A DNA stretch of 64,000 bases from Channallabes apus (GCA_030522415.1 CM060126.1:849333-913332), one strand, 5' to 3'; shown: positions 48,011 through 60,075, counted from the first letter of the stretch. Translations and numbers: made by a program. The notes: generated from the sequence alone by a model not told the origin.

Positions 48011-49090
48011 AAAATATTTAGGGAACGTATTCTTTATTGACATTAAAATATAAAACTTTGGTCACTTTGTCAAACAATTGTCAGATTGTCAGATGGTTAG
48101 CAAATAGGTTTATACAGTTCTTAAGCTTAAGTTATTAAAAATGCATTGTTTTCTTTATTTCATTTTTGTTTTCTGTCTTTTAATTGGAGAAATAATAGTA
48201 CAACAAAAAGAATAGGTCAAGTACGGTTTCAGTGATGGTAATAAATGTTTTTGAGGAGAACTTGTTTGTTCATTGTCTTCATTGTAGTGTAACTTTAATA
48301 AAACGTTACTTACTTCATTCATAAATGTAACTTCTCTACATAAATGAACTTTTTTGGCACAGAGATAAGTACATTTCTTTATTTCAGAATAAGACTATGT
48401 GTTGATTTTTATGTATAATTCATAATATTAAGTTTGTACGTAATCATACTTTTAACTTGAGGATAATGAAAAAGATAATACTATAATTTACTCCTATTAC
48501 TTTATACTACATGAATGTAATTTGTTTCTTTCAAGGTAAACACTAAACGTAAATATAATGTTACATTTTAGGTTTTTCTAAAGTGATATAATCAAGTTGT
48601 TAGAAAGTAGAAAAATAAGTTTTACTGGCCTGAAGCCTTGTAATAACTTTTGCTTCTGATTTGGATGGATGAATTTCTTTTGCTTTGGGGAAACTTCAAA
48701 ATATATTTATATTTAATCAAAATTAAACCTTAAATAATATTATAACATTTTATTTGAGAGAAAGTAAAAAAAAATTCTTGTAACAAATTGAAGCAATTTT
48801 TTAAGTTTTAAAGTATCATTTTTTTTCAGTGTACTTAAAATTTTACATTTTTACTAAAGTGAAAATCAAGTTCACTCACTTTTGTAAAACTCGCATATTG
48901 TAAATTGGTAAAAATAAGCAATTAAAAAATCTTTCACTTCAAAAGTGTTACTTTACAGCATTTCTTCACACCTGCGTAAAACATTAGCACAATACTCCTG
49001 TGTGTGTGTGTGTGTGTGTGTGTATGGGTGTGTGATTAATTTTTTAATAGTTCTGAATCAAACGTAAAACAACTCAAATAAATTTCCCTT
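48011..49090. other. AT-rich, gene-free stretch
   Basis: Long A/T runs, no open frame of note, and a (TG)n array at 48999-49022. Confidence 0.6.
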
Positions 49091-49100
49091 TCTTTAAACA

Positions 49101-49185
49101 GAGCAGTGAAGACAGTGTGTTCGAGGCTCCTACAGAGCGGTGCACTAACCCTATAAACTCACAACGCAAACCTTAAGCCAGACTT

Positions 49186-49265
<80 letters not shown>

Positions 49266-49395
49266 TTTATCGTCCTGTCCGAGCCTTTATATCTGAGGTA
49301 GAGCTGCAGAAACGTTACACCACCTTTCTGATGGACAGAGGAGCGGATAGAAGAGTTGTTGCCACATTTGTTGCCTTAAGGAATGCGCTTGATGC
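49101..49395 (+). other. Exon-like open frames around a GT array
   Basis: An acceptor-like 'tttctttaaacag' at about 49101 leads into SSEDSVFEAPTERCTNPI and a stop. After the (GT)n array, a second frame reads RPVRAFISEVELQK then RYTTFLMDRGADRRVVATFV and ends at a gtaagt donor (49396). Codon use looks protein-like, but I do not recognise the family. It could be the remains of a gene or transposon. Confidence 0.25.
49186..49261. repeat. (TG)n microsatellite, about 38 units
   Basis: Uninterrupted TG dinucleotides, one of the longest pure arrays in the window. Confidence 0.95.
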
Positions 49396-49556
49396 AGTAA
49401 GTCAGTAAATTCTCACAATTCTCAGAACATTTAACTTAAATTATAAAAAGCTCTACATTCAGTAGAACAGGGTCCTAATTCTATACTGAAGGGCTCTAAC
49501 ACAGATTAAAATGTGAACGTAACTCAGCTAGACCTCTTGTTTTGTTGAGTTTGGTG

Positions 49557-49728
49557 TAGCCGTCTCTGCCTCCATCCTCTCTGCCTCCATCCTCTCTGCC
49601 TCCATCCTCTCTGCCTCCATCCTCTCTGCCTCCATCCTCTCTGCCTCCATCCTCTCTACCTCCATCCTCTCTACCTCCATCCTCTCTGCCTTCATCCTCT
49701 CTACCTCTATCATTTCTGCCTCCGTCAC
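49557..49728. repeat. 15-bp minisatellite
   Basis: About twelve near-identical copies of a unit reading tctgcctccatcctc. In one minus-strand frame the unit encodes a five-residue Arg-Met-Glu-Ala-Glu repeat, which drifts to Met-Glu-Val-Glu at the left-hand end of that frame. No gene is attached. Confidence 0.95.
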
Positions 49729-50494
49729 AGCTTAAAGCCTCTGAAGTCCTCCAGCAGGATTCACAGCACTAATGCTGGAGTTCATAAGGTCGGAGCGACT
49801 GCACTTCTTATTCTAGCTTCAGTCGAAACTCAGGAAACTTTTTTTCCACTTTTGAAACTTTGAGTTAATTCTTCTAAATCGAGTTTAGTTTGGGTCAGAT
49901 ATACTGTATATACTGTAAGGAAATGCTTTAATTCGTTTTTTTGTCGTCCTGTGTGATCGTGAGCAAGCTGGATTCCTCGTCATCGTTGGTCAGATGAAAT
50001 AAATCCATACGTCACATTTGCGTAACTCAACACAAGTTTTTACTTTTACAAACATTCTTTCTTCTTTCACAAATCTAACAGGTTTATGATCGAGAGATTA
50101 CATTTGTATAAAGATTAATCAGCAGCGATGCTCGAGTCCTGCGCTAGACCAAGTCTCAGACCTTTAATGACGGATTCACAGTTACGCTCGTGTGGCAGAT
50201 GAGCTGCAGGGACATGACACAGTCAGTGCAGAGATTTAACCTGTAGGCTTCACTGAAGTTCCTGAAGTCTGAGCAATCAGCGCTGACATGGGTTTGTAAT
50301 GTTCAGCTCTTTCTGTGGTCGGTTTTTTCCTGGTCACAGTCATGATTTTCTCTTCTTCAACTCAACAGATTTGTATTTATGTTTAGACAGAATATCGAGA
50401 CACGCCGCTATGATACCCTGATACGCGCTACCACATGCTACATCGTGTCAGGCAGCAGGAAGTGACTCTAGATCCAATTCTACAGTACTTAAAA

Positions 50495-50501
50495 TACTTA
50501 A

Positions 50502-50542
<41 letters not shown>

Positions 50543-50945
50543 CTACTTTATTAATCTCAATGGGGAATTGTGTCGTTACAGCAGCCAGTTCATATATTAA
50601 ACAACAAATAAGCATCAAGCAAAAAATTGCTTCCAACTAATATGAATATACCCGTGCATGATTGTATACAGGTGGAAATGAAACTGTACATAAGGTGCAC
50701 AAGCAAGTTGTAACAGAGAGAATGAACCAGCAAATATTAATAAAAGAGGATGAAATGATGGACGGACATGAGCATAGTGCATTACAGACAGAATGTACAT
50801 GAGCGTGTTTATTGTGATGTCAGAGTTATTATAAAGTTATTATAAAGTCTAATTGCAGTTGGCAGAAAGTGTATATGTTTTATGAGCCTATGGAGGAGAC
50901 GTTCTTGTCTTTTGGCTAGCAGGATTTGGCTTCACAATAGTCGAT
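50495..50945 (-). mobile_element. L2-type LINE 3' end with GATA tail
   Basis: (ATAG)n at 50504-50541 followed by 'actactttattaatctcaat' and non-coding 3' UTR-like sequence to about 50945. Orientation is minus. Confidence 0.6.
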
Positions 50946-50977
50946 ATTAACATTAACGTAGGCTTACGCTAAGATTA

Positions 50978-51180
50978 AATTAAATTAGATTAGATTAAAC
51001 TTTATTGTCACTGCACATGTATGGTACAAGGCAACGAAGTACAGTTAGCATCTAACCAGAATTGCATTTGTTGCAGTGCAAAATAATTAGCATATGTAAA
51101 CAGTACACAGTGAAGGAGGTCTATACAACGAGTACAAATGATTATCAGTGGATGCAATGAAGGAAGACGATTATGATATC
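50978..51180 (-). mobile_element. Second LINE 3' end
   Basis: Starts with 'attaaactttattgtcactg' and continues 'ggtacaaggcaacgaagtac', a common fish L2-group 3' UTR in minus orientation. It differs from its neighbour, so two independent insertions lie side by side. Confidence 0.6.
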
Positions 51181-51212
51181 AGGTTAGAGAAGGTTATTTG
51201 CTTGAGTAAGTA

Positions 51213-51748
51213 CACTACCGTTCAAAAGTTTTAGAACACTTGCAAATGTCTTTGTTTTTGTTTAGTGATTTATTTTCTACATTCTACAACAATACTGTGG
51301 ATTTCAAAAGTATAAAATAACACATATGGAATTAGGTAATTACGTAACAACAAGAAAAACACCAGTTAGTTGTTATTGTAAGACACAGAGGTCGGCCTTT
51401 CTGTAATAGTTCCTGCAAGAACAGTATTGTGTCAAGTGCATTTGCAAAATCCGTCCAGCACCATAATGAAACTGTCTCTCATGAAGGCCGTCCCAGGAGG
51501 ACGAGACCAAAACCTCCCTCTGCTGCAGACCAGAAGTTCATTTAGAGTTATCAGCCTGAAAAATGACCAATTAACAGCAGCTCAGATTAGAGGCGTTATG
51601 AAGTCTTTACAGAGCAGAAGTAGCAGAAACATCTCAATATCAACTGTTCAAAGGAGATTCATGCAGTTTTTGGACGCCTTCAGCTTTACAATGTAGAAAG
51701 AAATAAACATCAGGAACCATCATGGAGTTAGAAAGTGTCCTAAAAAAA
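51213..51748 (+). mobile_element. Tc1-type MITE with an 89-codon transposase remnant (copy 2)
   Basis: Left terminal repeat cactaccgttcaaaagttt. The plus-strand frame 51427-51696 has the same 89-residue translation as copy 1 (29690-30276); the differences I found are silent. The right end is cut short after 'gaaagtgtcctaaa', losing the last 16 or so bases of the terminal repeat. Confidence 0.88.
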
Positions 51749-52214
51749 TTAGAAGGAAAAATGTATCAATATGTTAGCGTTATGTGATGATCAAATGATA
51801 AAAGCGTGCAAACCAGACAGCTTCCTCTCCTACAGTGCAGCCGTGACACAAGGTAAGGAATAAAGCACTGTTTAGAGACGTACTGATAAAGTGAAGACTA
51901 AAGTTAAGGGTGCTTGAGCGCTCCTAAAGTCTGTCTAAAATCACTTATGGGATTTAATACATGCGATACATTTAATACACAGTGGAAGTCATGCAGCCTG
52001 CAAAGCTAATATTTAACATAATGAAATGTAACATGTTTAACAGATGATCTCTTCAGCTCGATGTTCTGATTCGGGGTCATTAGTGATGTGGCGTCCAGGA
52101 CGAGAGCCACGTGCCCTGTGTGTGTGTGTAGGTGTGTGTGTGTGTGTGTGTAGGTGTGTGTGTGTGTGTGTAGGTGTGTGTGTGTGTGTGTCTGTGTGTG
52201 TGTGTGTGTGTGTG

Positions 52215-52270
<56 letters not shown>

Positions 52271-52772
52271 GAATAATATTTAGAGCATAAATAATCATGA
52301 ATATAAACCTCAAGAACGTTTCTAACCCTGATGACCGCGAACACTTCCACTTGTTGTGTCAATAAAGGCAATAGTTTCCAATCTAGTCGGTGATCCATGA
52401 AAACACTTTAACTTTTAATTTCTCTTATTTGAGCTGAAGTTCATTCTGTTTAATTCAGTCCAAATATTTTGAATTGGTGTGTGTGTTTTTTCCGGTTCAG
52501 ACTGGAAGGTTACGGCACTTTTAGTTTTGTTAAAGTTGAGTTTTTTTGTCCTTGTTCATTGCTTGGGGTATTTATGCAGTAGTGTTTAGAAATCAGTTTC
52601 TCTTCCTAATTATTACCTGCTAATGCTGCTGCTATTGAATTATCATTTCATTTATTTTACTGGTAGTTTTAATGAGATACAGCGTTTAAAAAAGACCTTC
52701 AAATCCTGAAGCAACACAGTAATTAGTGTAGATACAACTGGACAAAATACAGTCACACACGCTGATGGTGTC
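51749..52772. other. Gene-free stretch with a long TG array
   Basis: Imperfect (TG)n with regular TAGG interruptions at 52117-52267. No coding signal elsewhere. Confidence 0.6.
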
Positions 52773-52905
52773 GTCGGTCCTTCGGCTGCTCCAGGCGAGG
52801 GGTCGCCACAGCGGACTGTCTGGTCCACACATACAGGACTGGCACAGGTTTGTACACACTCGGGCCTTCCGCATGGCAGGAGGAACACCTACTGTACCAC
52901 TGAGT
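52773..52905 (-). mobile_element. tRNA-derived SINE remnant
   Basis: Shares 'cgggccttccgcatggcagg' and 'agcggac..ggtccacaca' with the copy at 35826-36056. In plus orientation a 'ggctgctccaggcgaggggt' segment precedes them. Confidence 0.55.
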
Positions 52906-53662
52906 CACACACTCTAATATTTACCACCACACTGTTTCAACAACCTTCAACACCATCAGAGGTTGTGGTCAGGACTCTGTGGTGTCCAGTTCCAGAGCCG
53001 CTGTCTCACACTCGGAGTCCTGCAATACGGCGCGTACCATCAGGGAAGATGCGAAACTCCTGTGTGAGAAATGAGAAACTCCTCACTGCGAGTTAAAGCA
53101 ACTGCTGCAGCTGAAGCTCATTAATCACTGCAGGAATTATCTAATCAAATCAAATTATCTAATCAAATACCCTCGTACGTGTTTGTGTATTTAAATCCAA
53201 AGGTTAATTCTTCGGCAGTGTGTTGCGTAATTCTCGCACTGTAATGTGTTTCCTCTCCTTTTGTAAACATCAGAGTTTTAAAAGTTGTGTCGTAACGACA
53301 GCTGTATACAACATTGTTTAGTTTTTATGACATCTGTTATGAGTGTGTGACTCGAGTGTGTTAGAAACACCAGTGTGTGCTGCGGGGGGACATCGGCACG
53401 TGTTTCAGAGTCAAACATAAATCGAACGTTTGAAATCATTAAATGTGTTTGTGTGTGTTTACAATTTCAGTTTCTACTAATAATAACGTTGGCTTTAAAT
53501 TTTTGGAAATGTCCACCACACACACAAACACACAGACACACAAACACACAGACACACAGACACACAGACAGGAGTGAATAGCTGGAGGTGTAGTGGTTAA
53601 TGATTACAGTAAATTGTAAAAGGAGGACAGACTGAAGGTCTAGAAACTTCTGATACACTCCA

Positions 53663-53702
<40 letters not shown>

Positions 53703-54069
53703 GGGGGGGGGGTGTATATGATTGTGATTTGTCTTTTCTAAGGGGCAAAAATACTGGGCTTTAGTCTTCATTTTATTATTTTCAGCTCTCTGTGAGCTTT
53801 GCCTTTTATGGAGTTTTGTGGGCGTGGTTAAATATGAATGTAGCATGAACGCGCTTTGGTGATTTACAATCTTTACAATCTTCTAATGTTTATATGTGTA
53901 GGAAGTAAATCAGCGAAGCTCAGAATCAGATGAAATAAACTTCAGGTTTGGAGGGTTTGAGTGTTCAACATGGGAAAATGATGATCTCAGCCTGAGTGAT
54001 CAATGAGAGTGGGGAAGACAACAACTAAACATACCAGTTCACCAGATCTGCTCCTTACACATACAGTGT
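52906..54069. other. Gene-free stretch with microsatellites
   Basis: Imperfect CA array at 53513-53570, (TG)n at 53669-53701 followed by poly-G. Nothing coding is recognised. Confidence 0.6.
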
Positions 54070-54892
54070 GGCTAAAAAAATAACTAGGCATTAAAAATTG
54101 GTAATTAAGTCCATATTTCTAATACAAATTTATTGAAACAAGTCAGCGATGGGGCGTGGTGGTGTAGTGGTTAGCACTGTCGCCTTGCACCTCCAGGGTC
54201 TGGGTTCGATTCCCCGGCCAGCCTCGATTCCCGTCTCTGTGTGCATGGAGTTTGCATGTTCTCCCCGTGCTTGGTGGGTTTCCTCCGGGTACTCCGGTTT
54301 CCTCCCACAGTCCAAAGATATGCAGGTTAGGCTAATTGGTTCCCAAATTGCCCGTAGTGTGTGAGTGTGTGTATGTGTGTGTGCCCTGCGATGGATTGGC
54401 ACCCTGTCCAGGGTGTACCCCGCCTAGTGCCCGAAGTCTCCTGGGATAGGCTCCGCCCCCGCAACCCTGAACACAGGATTAAGCGGTATAGAAAATGAAT
54501 GAATGAATGAAAGTCAGCGATGGAATGCAGAACTTCTGAAGGAAGTGGTTTGGAAGATTGATGAGAACCTCCTGAATTTGCGCCTTCAAGTCCTCCAGTG
54601 TGCGAAGCTTTATCCTGTACACCTTCTGCTTTGTGTAGCCCCACAAGAAAAGATCACATGCAGTGGGATCTGAACTACTTAGAGGTCGTTCATGGAGGTC
54701 ACACTATCCCGGCCAACTATAGTCCTAGAAATAGAACATGGAAACGCTGGCAATTACAGCATGGACAGTAAGCGCAAAAGAGCCCAATGAGCTGGTGCAC
54801 CAGTGATACTACAAGTTCTCTAGCCATTAAATATTATCCAGTTAATTTTCACCCACCCTATACTATAACAAAAAAACAGTTAGATCCACCTA
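54070..54892 (-). pseudogene. Mariner-type element remnant, split by a SINE
   Basis: The minus strand near 54680-54525 reads ACDLFLWGYTKQKVYRIKLR, then TLEDLKAQIQEVLINLP, like the C-terminal part of mariner-type transposases (DFFLWGYxKxxVY). A SINE (54153-54510) is inserted in it. The remaining sequence is too worn to define ends. Confidence 0.55.
54153..54510 (+). mobile_element. DANA-like SINE, full length, 13-bp target duplication
   Basis: Intact head 'gtggtgtagtggttagcact', perfect box B ggttcgattcc, core 'ggagtttgcatgttctcccc', and (GAAT)n tail. Flanked by exact aagtcagcgatgg at 54140-54152 and 54511-54523. This is the best-preserved copy in the window. Confidence 0.95.
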
Positions 54893-55436
54893 CACTACCA
54901 CGCAAAAGTCTGAGATCACTTGCAAATTTCTTTGTTTTAGTTTAGTGATTTATTTTCTACATATGAAAAAAAAACGATGAAATAACACATGGAATTACGT
55001 AATTATGTAACAACATCAACATCAATCAGTTGTTATTTTAAGTCACTGAGGTCGGCTGTTCTAGAACAGTTCCTACAAGAACATTATTGTCAGGCACATT
55101 TACAAAACCCATCACGTCCCTCATGAAGACCTTCACAGGAGAACAAGACCAGAACTGAGCTCTGCTGCAGAGGAGAAGTTCATTTAGAGACACCAGCCTC
55201 AGAAATCACCAATTAACAACCAGCACCTCAGATTAGAGCCGTTATGAAGCTTCACAGAGCAGAAGTAGCAGATAAACATCTCAATATCAACTGTTCAAAG
55301 GAGATTATTGTGGATTTTGGATAATAAACGCCTTCAGTATTGTTTTACACTAGAAAGTAATAAACATCAGGAACGACCATGGAGTTAGAAGGGAGGTACA
55401 AACTTTTGTTTGTACCTCCCTTTTTGAGCGATAGTG
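54893..55436 (+). mobile_element. Tc1-type MITE (copy 3, older)
   Basis: Ends cactaccacgcaaaagtct and, at the right, gagcgatagtg, flanked by TA on both sides (54891-54892 and 55437-55438). The interior aligns with copies 1 and 2 but has many substitutions and indels, so the 89-codon frame is lost. Confidence 0.85.
55391..55420. repeat. Short perfect hairpin in MITE copy 3
   Basis: gggaggtacaaac, four T, then its exact reverse complement. The related MITE copies lack it. Confidence 0.85.
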
Positions 55437-55438
55437 TA

Positions 55439-57180
55439 CATACTCACTCACAACTTTACATACATGACCATGAAAGTGGCTGCAAAAGGTTTTACACAAA
55501 AAGGGAGTCCGAAAAGAGGCGGGGCTTGTTTGTGATGCCACCAAATATGGTTGAGATCTTTGGCCTTGTCCCACCCCGTTTGTGGTTTTTAACAGAATAA
55601 GAGATAAATATGAATGAATTCTTGTCCTCCTTGGAATATAATAAATATTTACAGTCGTGGTGAAAGAGATTTTACCTGAAATAAGGCTTTATATAAATAA
55701 GTAACCCTCAGTTTTCTGTTCAGTTTCGTGATGCACACGATAGCAGAAGTCACTGTGGATTTCACAAGTAAAGCGAGACAGGACATGTTAGAGAGACAGG
55801 ACATGTTAGAGACATCGCTTCTGGGTGGCATATGTTCATCCAGGTGATAAAAGTACAGCTGCACACACCTGAATCACAGTCAGAACATGTTCCACTCCAT
55901 TTTAATCTGAAGGTGTAGACACGTTCTAACGTGGCTGTGGATCACAGAGTTGGTCGGCATCAAGACACCAATTATAATATATTATAATGCCTTAATACAA
56001 ATCTCTAGGAATTATTAGAAATCATTACACTATACTATACACTATACATTACACTATAAATCTATTTATTTGCATTTATATTGGACAAAACTAATCATTT
56101 TTAATAGCATTTATTTTTATTTGTACCGTAATGCTTTTAATGTCTAACACAATTCACAAATACAATTCAAGAGCAAATATAATTCACAGCAAAATACAAA
56201 TACAATGCAAAGTAAATATAATTCAACAGTTATTTTTAATTAGTTATTACAAATAATAATATTTGTATGTGTGCACTGTCCAATCTAGAGTTTTATATAA
56301 AAAAAATATCAGTAAACATTTCTTTTTGTTGGATTGTAATAACTTGAAATATTACAGTTATTCAAAGTTTATTTAAAAGAAAACAATGTGTTTGTCACTC
56401 AGAAATTCCATCAGTTTTTCAGAAATTGATGAACTAATGTAAACTCTGAGAGCAGCACACTAAATATTGACTGTATTAGTGATGTATTGTGCTTTGTGTG
56501 ATCTAGAATAAAATGATGAAGGTCATTCAGCTCTCGTATAAGTGTGACACAGATCGATACTCAGAAGTATAAACTATTAAACTGCTCTTGTTTACATTTA
56601 TAAAGATAATCGTGTTCTCGTTATGTGGCCAGCGGCATTTATGTGCATCTGACAATCTGTTAATAATTAAATTTACAGCTCAGTGTGGAAATGTCATAAG
56701 AATATGAACAGTAATGTTATAATGTGCAAAATAAAGAGAGTATGAACTTTGAAACTCCTTGAAACGCTTCTATAAAGGTTTATTTGGATGGAACAAAAGT
56801 TTTTCAGAGGTCACCTTGTGCTGAATCACAGGGAAGACTTTCTAAGAATTGTTGGAGTTTTCTTGAGAGGGAATCCTTGTTTAAAAGACACGAAGGCGGG
56901 CGTAATGCTCCTCTAACACGATGACTTAGCTAATGTTAAATGTTATGAGGTTTTTATTGTTGCAGTGTTGATACTGAACACAACTACTTGTGTTTGTAAA
57001 TGGCTGTTATTGAGGGATCTCAGCTGCTTAGGGAGGTTCTTCTTATGAATCCTTCTTACAAGGAAACACTGTATTCTCTAAACTGAGGACATTTTAAGGG
57101 TCTATTAGAAGAACAACAAGGAACCATTAAAGGTTCTGAAAGATCTGGAAGCATGCATTGTTTGCATTCATATTTTTCAT
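55439..57180. other. No recognisable gene
   Basis: Unique and AT-rich sequence, with a short direct duplication 'agagacaggacatgtt' at 55778-55810. No exon or RNA-gene signal that I can support. Confidence 0.5.
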
Positions 57181-57192
57181 CATTATTTATTT

Positions 57193-57589
57193 CATTCATT
57201 CATTCATTCATTCATTCATTCATTCATTTTCTATACCGCTTAATCCTGTGTTCAGGGTTGCAGGGGGCCTGGAGCCTATCCCAGGAGACTGCGGGCACTA
57301 GGCAGGGTACACCCTGGACAGGGTGCCAATCCATCGCAGGGCACACACACATACACACACTCACACACACCCAATCACACACTACAGGCAATTTAGGAAC
57401 GCCAATTAGCCTAACCTGCATATCTTTGGACTGTGGGAGGAAACCGGAGTACCCGGAGGAAACCCACCAAGCACGGGGAGAACATGCAAACTCCATGCAC
57501 ACAGAGACGGGAATCGAGCCTGGCCGGGGAATCGAACCCAGACCCTGGTGGTGCAAGGCGACATGTGCTAACCACTACACCACCGTGCT
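57193..57589 (-). mobile_element. DANA-like SINE, full length, 12-bp target duplication
   Basis: Minus orientation: (ATTC)n tail at the left, 'ggttcgattccc' box B (as gggaatcgaacc) and the 'ctaaccactacaccaccgtg' head at the right. Flanked by cattatttattt at 57181-57192 and 57590-57601. Confidence 0.92.
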
Positions 57590-57656
57590 CATTATTTATT
57601 TATTTATTTATTTTAATACATAATTTAAAAAAAATTATAAAAATTATTGTGTATTC

Positions 57657-58014
57657 GGGGGGCACGGTGGTGTAGCGGTTAGCACTGTCGCCTTGCACCT
57701 CCAGGGGTCTGGGTTCGATTCCCGGGCCAGGCTCGATTCCCGTCCTGGTCTCCGTGCTTGGTGGGTTTCCTCCGGGTACTAGTTTCCTCCCACAGACCAA
57801 ATACATGTAGGTTAGGTTAATTGGTGTTCTCAATAAAAAAATTGCCCGTATAGTGTGTGAATGAGTGTGTGAGTGTGTGTATGTCTGTGTGCCCTGCGAT
57901 GGATTGGCACCCTGTCCAGGGTGTACCCCGCCTTGTGCCCTAAGCCTCCAGGGATAGGCTCCAGGCCCCCCGTGACCTTGAATGCAGGATTAAGTGGTAT
58001 AGAAGAAGAAGATA
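57657..58014 (+). mobile_element. DANA-like SINE, 11-bp target duplication
   Basis: Head 'gcacggtggtgtagcggtta', box B 'ggttcgattccc', tail (GAA)n rather than (GAAT)n. Flanked by attgtgtattc at 57646-57656 and 58015-58025. Lies about 55 bp from the opposite-facing SINE. Confidence 0.92.
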
Positions 58015-58219
58015 ATTGTGTATTCATGCTTCACATTTTTTATTTTTATAAGTATTTTATGCATACACATTATATATTTTATGCATTCTGCATGTGAATA
58101 CAGAAATCTTTAGAGGAAACATAATACTACACATTGCCATAATTCAATTCAAGTTTTAAAAAAGGGCCTGGATAACAACTGCTGAAGTGTGTATACATTG
58201 GGCCCCTCGGTTTATACTG

Positions 58220-58257
58220 TAGATAGATAGATGGATGGATGGATGGATGGATGGATG

Positions 58258-58304
<47 letters not shown>

Positions 58305-58312
58305 GGATAGAT
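58220..58312. repeat. Compound (GGAT)n/(GATA)n microsatellite
   Basis: GATA, then about seven GGAT units, then about twelve GATA units. Confidence 0.95.
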
Positions 58313-58524
58313 ACTGTAGATGTAAATGTCAGTCTCCTGGTTTGTGACCGGTTTGACTTGAACGCCCCTCGTATATAATTATAAATTACTTATCCCTGTC
58401 TCTCTCTAATTTATTTCTTTTTCTTCTTATAACTTACATCTCATCTATTTCTGTACTTCATGTGTAAATCATATCCAGATCTTTTTTCATATCCAGATAT
58501 TATTATTAAAATTACTTTTCTTTC

Positions 58525-58592
58525 ATTTTTGTGAAGCTGCTTTGAGACAATGACCATTGTTAAAAGCGCTATATAAATCAAATTGAATCTTC
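58525..58592 (+). repeat. LINE/SINE-type 3' tail
   Basis: 'gctttgagacaatgaccatt' and 'agcgctatataaat' followed by a GAATC-type end. Confidence 0.6.
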
Positions 58593-59425
58593 CTTGAAAT
58601 TTATGTAGTTCTAAACTATAACTTAGGTTTATGAAGTAACTCAGTGACAGGATTTTACATAACAAGGGAAAGTGTGTGTGTGTGTGTGTGTGTGTTATTG
58701 GAGATCTGATAAACACTCCTGTGAGTGAACACACCAATCTAAATCTGCCTAGAGAGACATCTTATCAACAATGCGTTATAAACCACCCGTGATCAAAGTT
58801 AATAATTCGGTGATGTCAAGCCGTAAAATTTCACTTCTGTAAGTTTATTAAGGGCAATAAACCTTTTAACCTTTTCAGTTTTATTTTAACCAGCACTGTG
58901 ATTAATGAGGCGACTGTCTGAATGTACAAGATAAGAATGTTACAGTCTCGAGGTTTGAACATGGCAGTGTTTATTATGTGCAGAACAGCAATGCATTGTG
59001 GAAAAATGTAACACAGGAAAATGTTAAAACACTATAGATTGGGATATTGTGGATAATCACCTGCTGAATATTTGAAAATGTAAACAATATATTGGTGTCC
59101 AAGAAGGCAACAGGATCACAACGGCGCATAAAAGTGTATAAAGATTTACATGCATTACAATTGTTTTATTGAAAGCTACAGCTGCATCAAAGTTTATTTA
59201 TCTTTTGTAGTATAACTAATAATCATCAGACAATCTGTTAGGTGTGAACTTCGCAGGAAGTGAACAATAAAAAAAAACACTTTTCTGTCTAATCATATCT
59301 TGCTTACTTCCTGCTTTTTAAAAAACACATACAACTATAGACAAATGGTGATTTCCCAAAACTGTTAGTTTCTGAATATACTGCCCCATATTATTTTTAA
59401 AGAACAAATTTAAAGTAATATCTGT
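58593..59425. other. AT-rich, gene-free stretch
   Basis: (TG)n at about 58674-58695. No coding signal. Confidence 0.6.
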
Positions 59426-59429
59426 AAAA

Positions 59430-60075
59430 GTATGTACACCCCTGGCGTATGTGTGCTCAAAGGATACATAATATCTCTGCGTGCTGTAGCGTTCTCCAGT
59501 TCTCCTTCACTGGAACTTAAAGGAACTGAACAAACCCTTATCCAGGATGGTGACTCCCCTGTGAGACCCACAAACCCAGCTCCGTGAAGACACTGTGTGC
59601 TAAAAGTGTGTTAAAGTGGAAAACTCGAGTGTCCTACACAGAGTCCTGACTGAACTCAACCCCACTGAATCATCAGCTTTGGGATGAACTGGAACTGGAG
59701 CCTCCTCGACATCAGCACCTGAGCTCACTGATGCTGTAAAGTGTGTGACTGAACATTAACCCGCACAGCCACTCTCCAACATCTAGTCCAGGGGTGTCAA
59801 GATCCAGAAAGCCCCTGTGTATGTGTGTATGTGTGCGTGTGTGTGCAGGCTTTCATTCCAACCAAGCAGAAGCCACACCTGATTCCACCTTTTAGTCAAT
59901 CTTGGCTTTCAATAGACTACCAGGCGTGGCTTCTGCTTGGTTGGAATGAAAGCCTGCACCCATACCGGTCCTTTCTGGCTACAGCTTGACAACCCTGATC
60001 TACTGGAAAGCCTTCACAGAAGAGTGGAGCGCATTATAACAGTAAAGGGGAATAAACCTGGAATGAGACGTTACG
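59430..60075 (+). mobile_element. Worn Tc1-type MITE interrupted by a hAT-like foldback
   Basis: The right part 'aagccttcacagaagagtgg' and 'cattataacagtaaagggga' matches the right half of the cactatatgg-type Tc1 MITEs. The left part is heavily diverged. A foldback element is nested at 59789-59997. Confidence 0.5.
59789..59997. mobile_element. hAT-like foldback MITE
   Basis: Ends caggggtgtcaag and cttgacaaccctg. Inside are long inverted arms ('gcaggctttcattccaacca' and its partner, about 38 bp each) around a short loop. Flanks atctagtc and atctactg agree at 6 of 8 positions, consistent with an 8-bp hAT duplication. Confidence 0.75.

Noticed and set aside
54153..54240. tRNA gene suggested by box A and box B
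   Set aside because: It is the tRNA-derived head of a SINE; no cloverleaf with an anticodon arm is evident.
57153..57623. 156-codon frame and its minus-strand partner
   Set aside because: Both are translations of a SINE; the same peptide pieces recur at each SINE copy.
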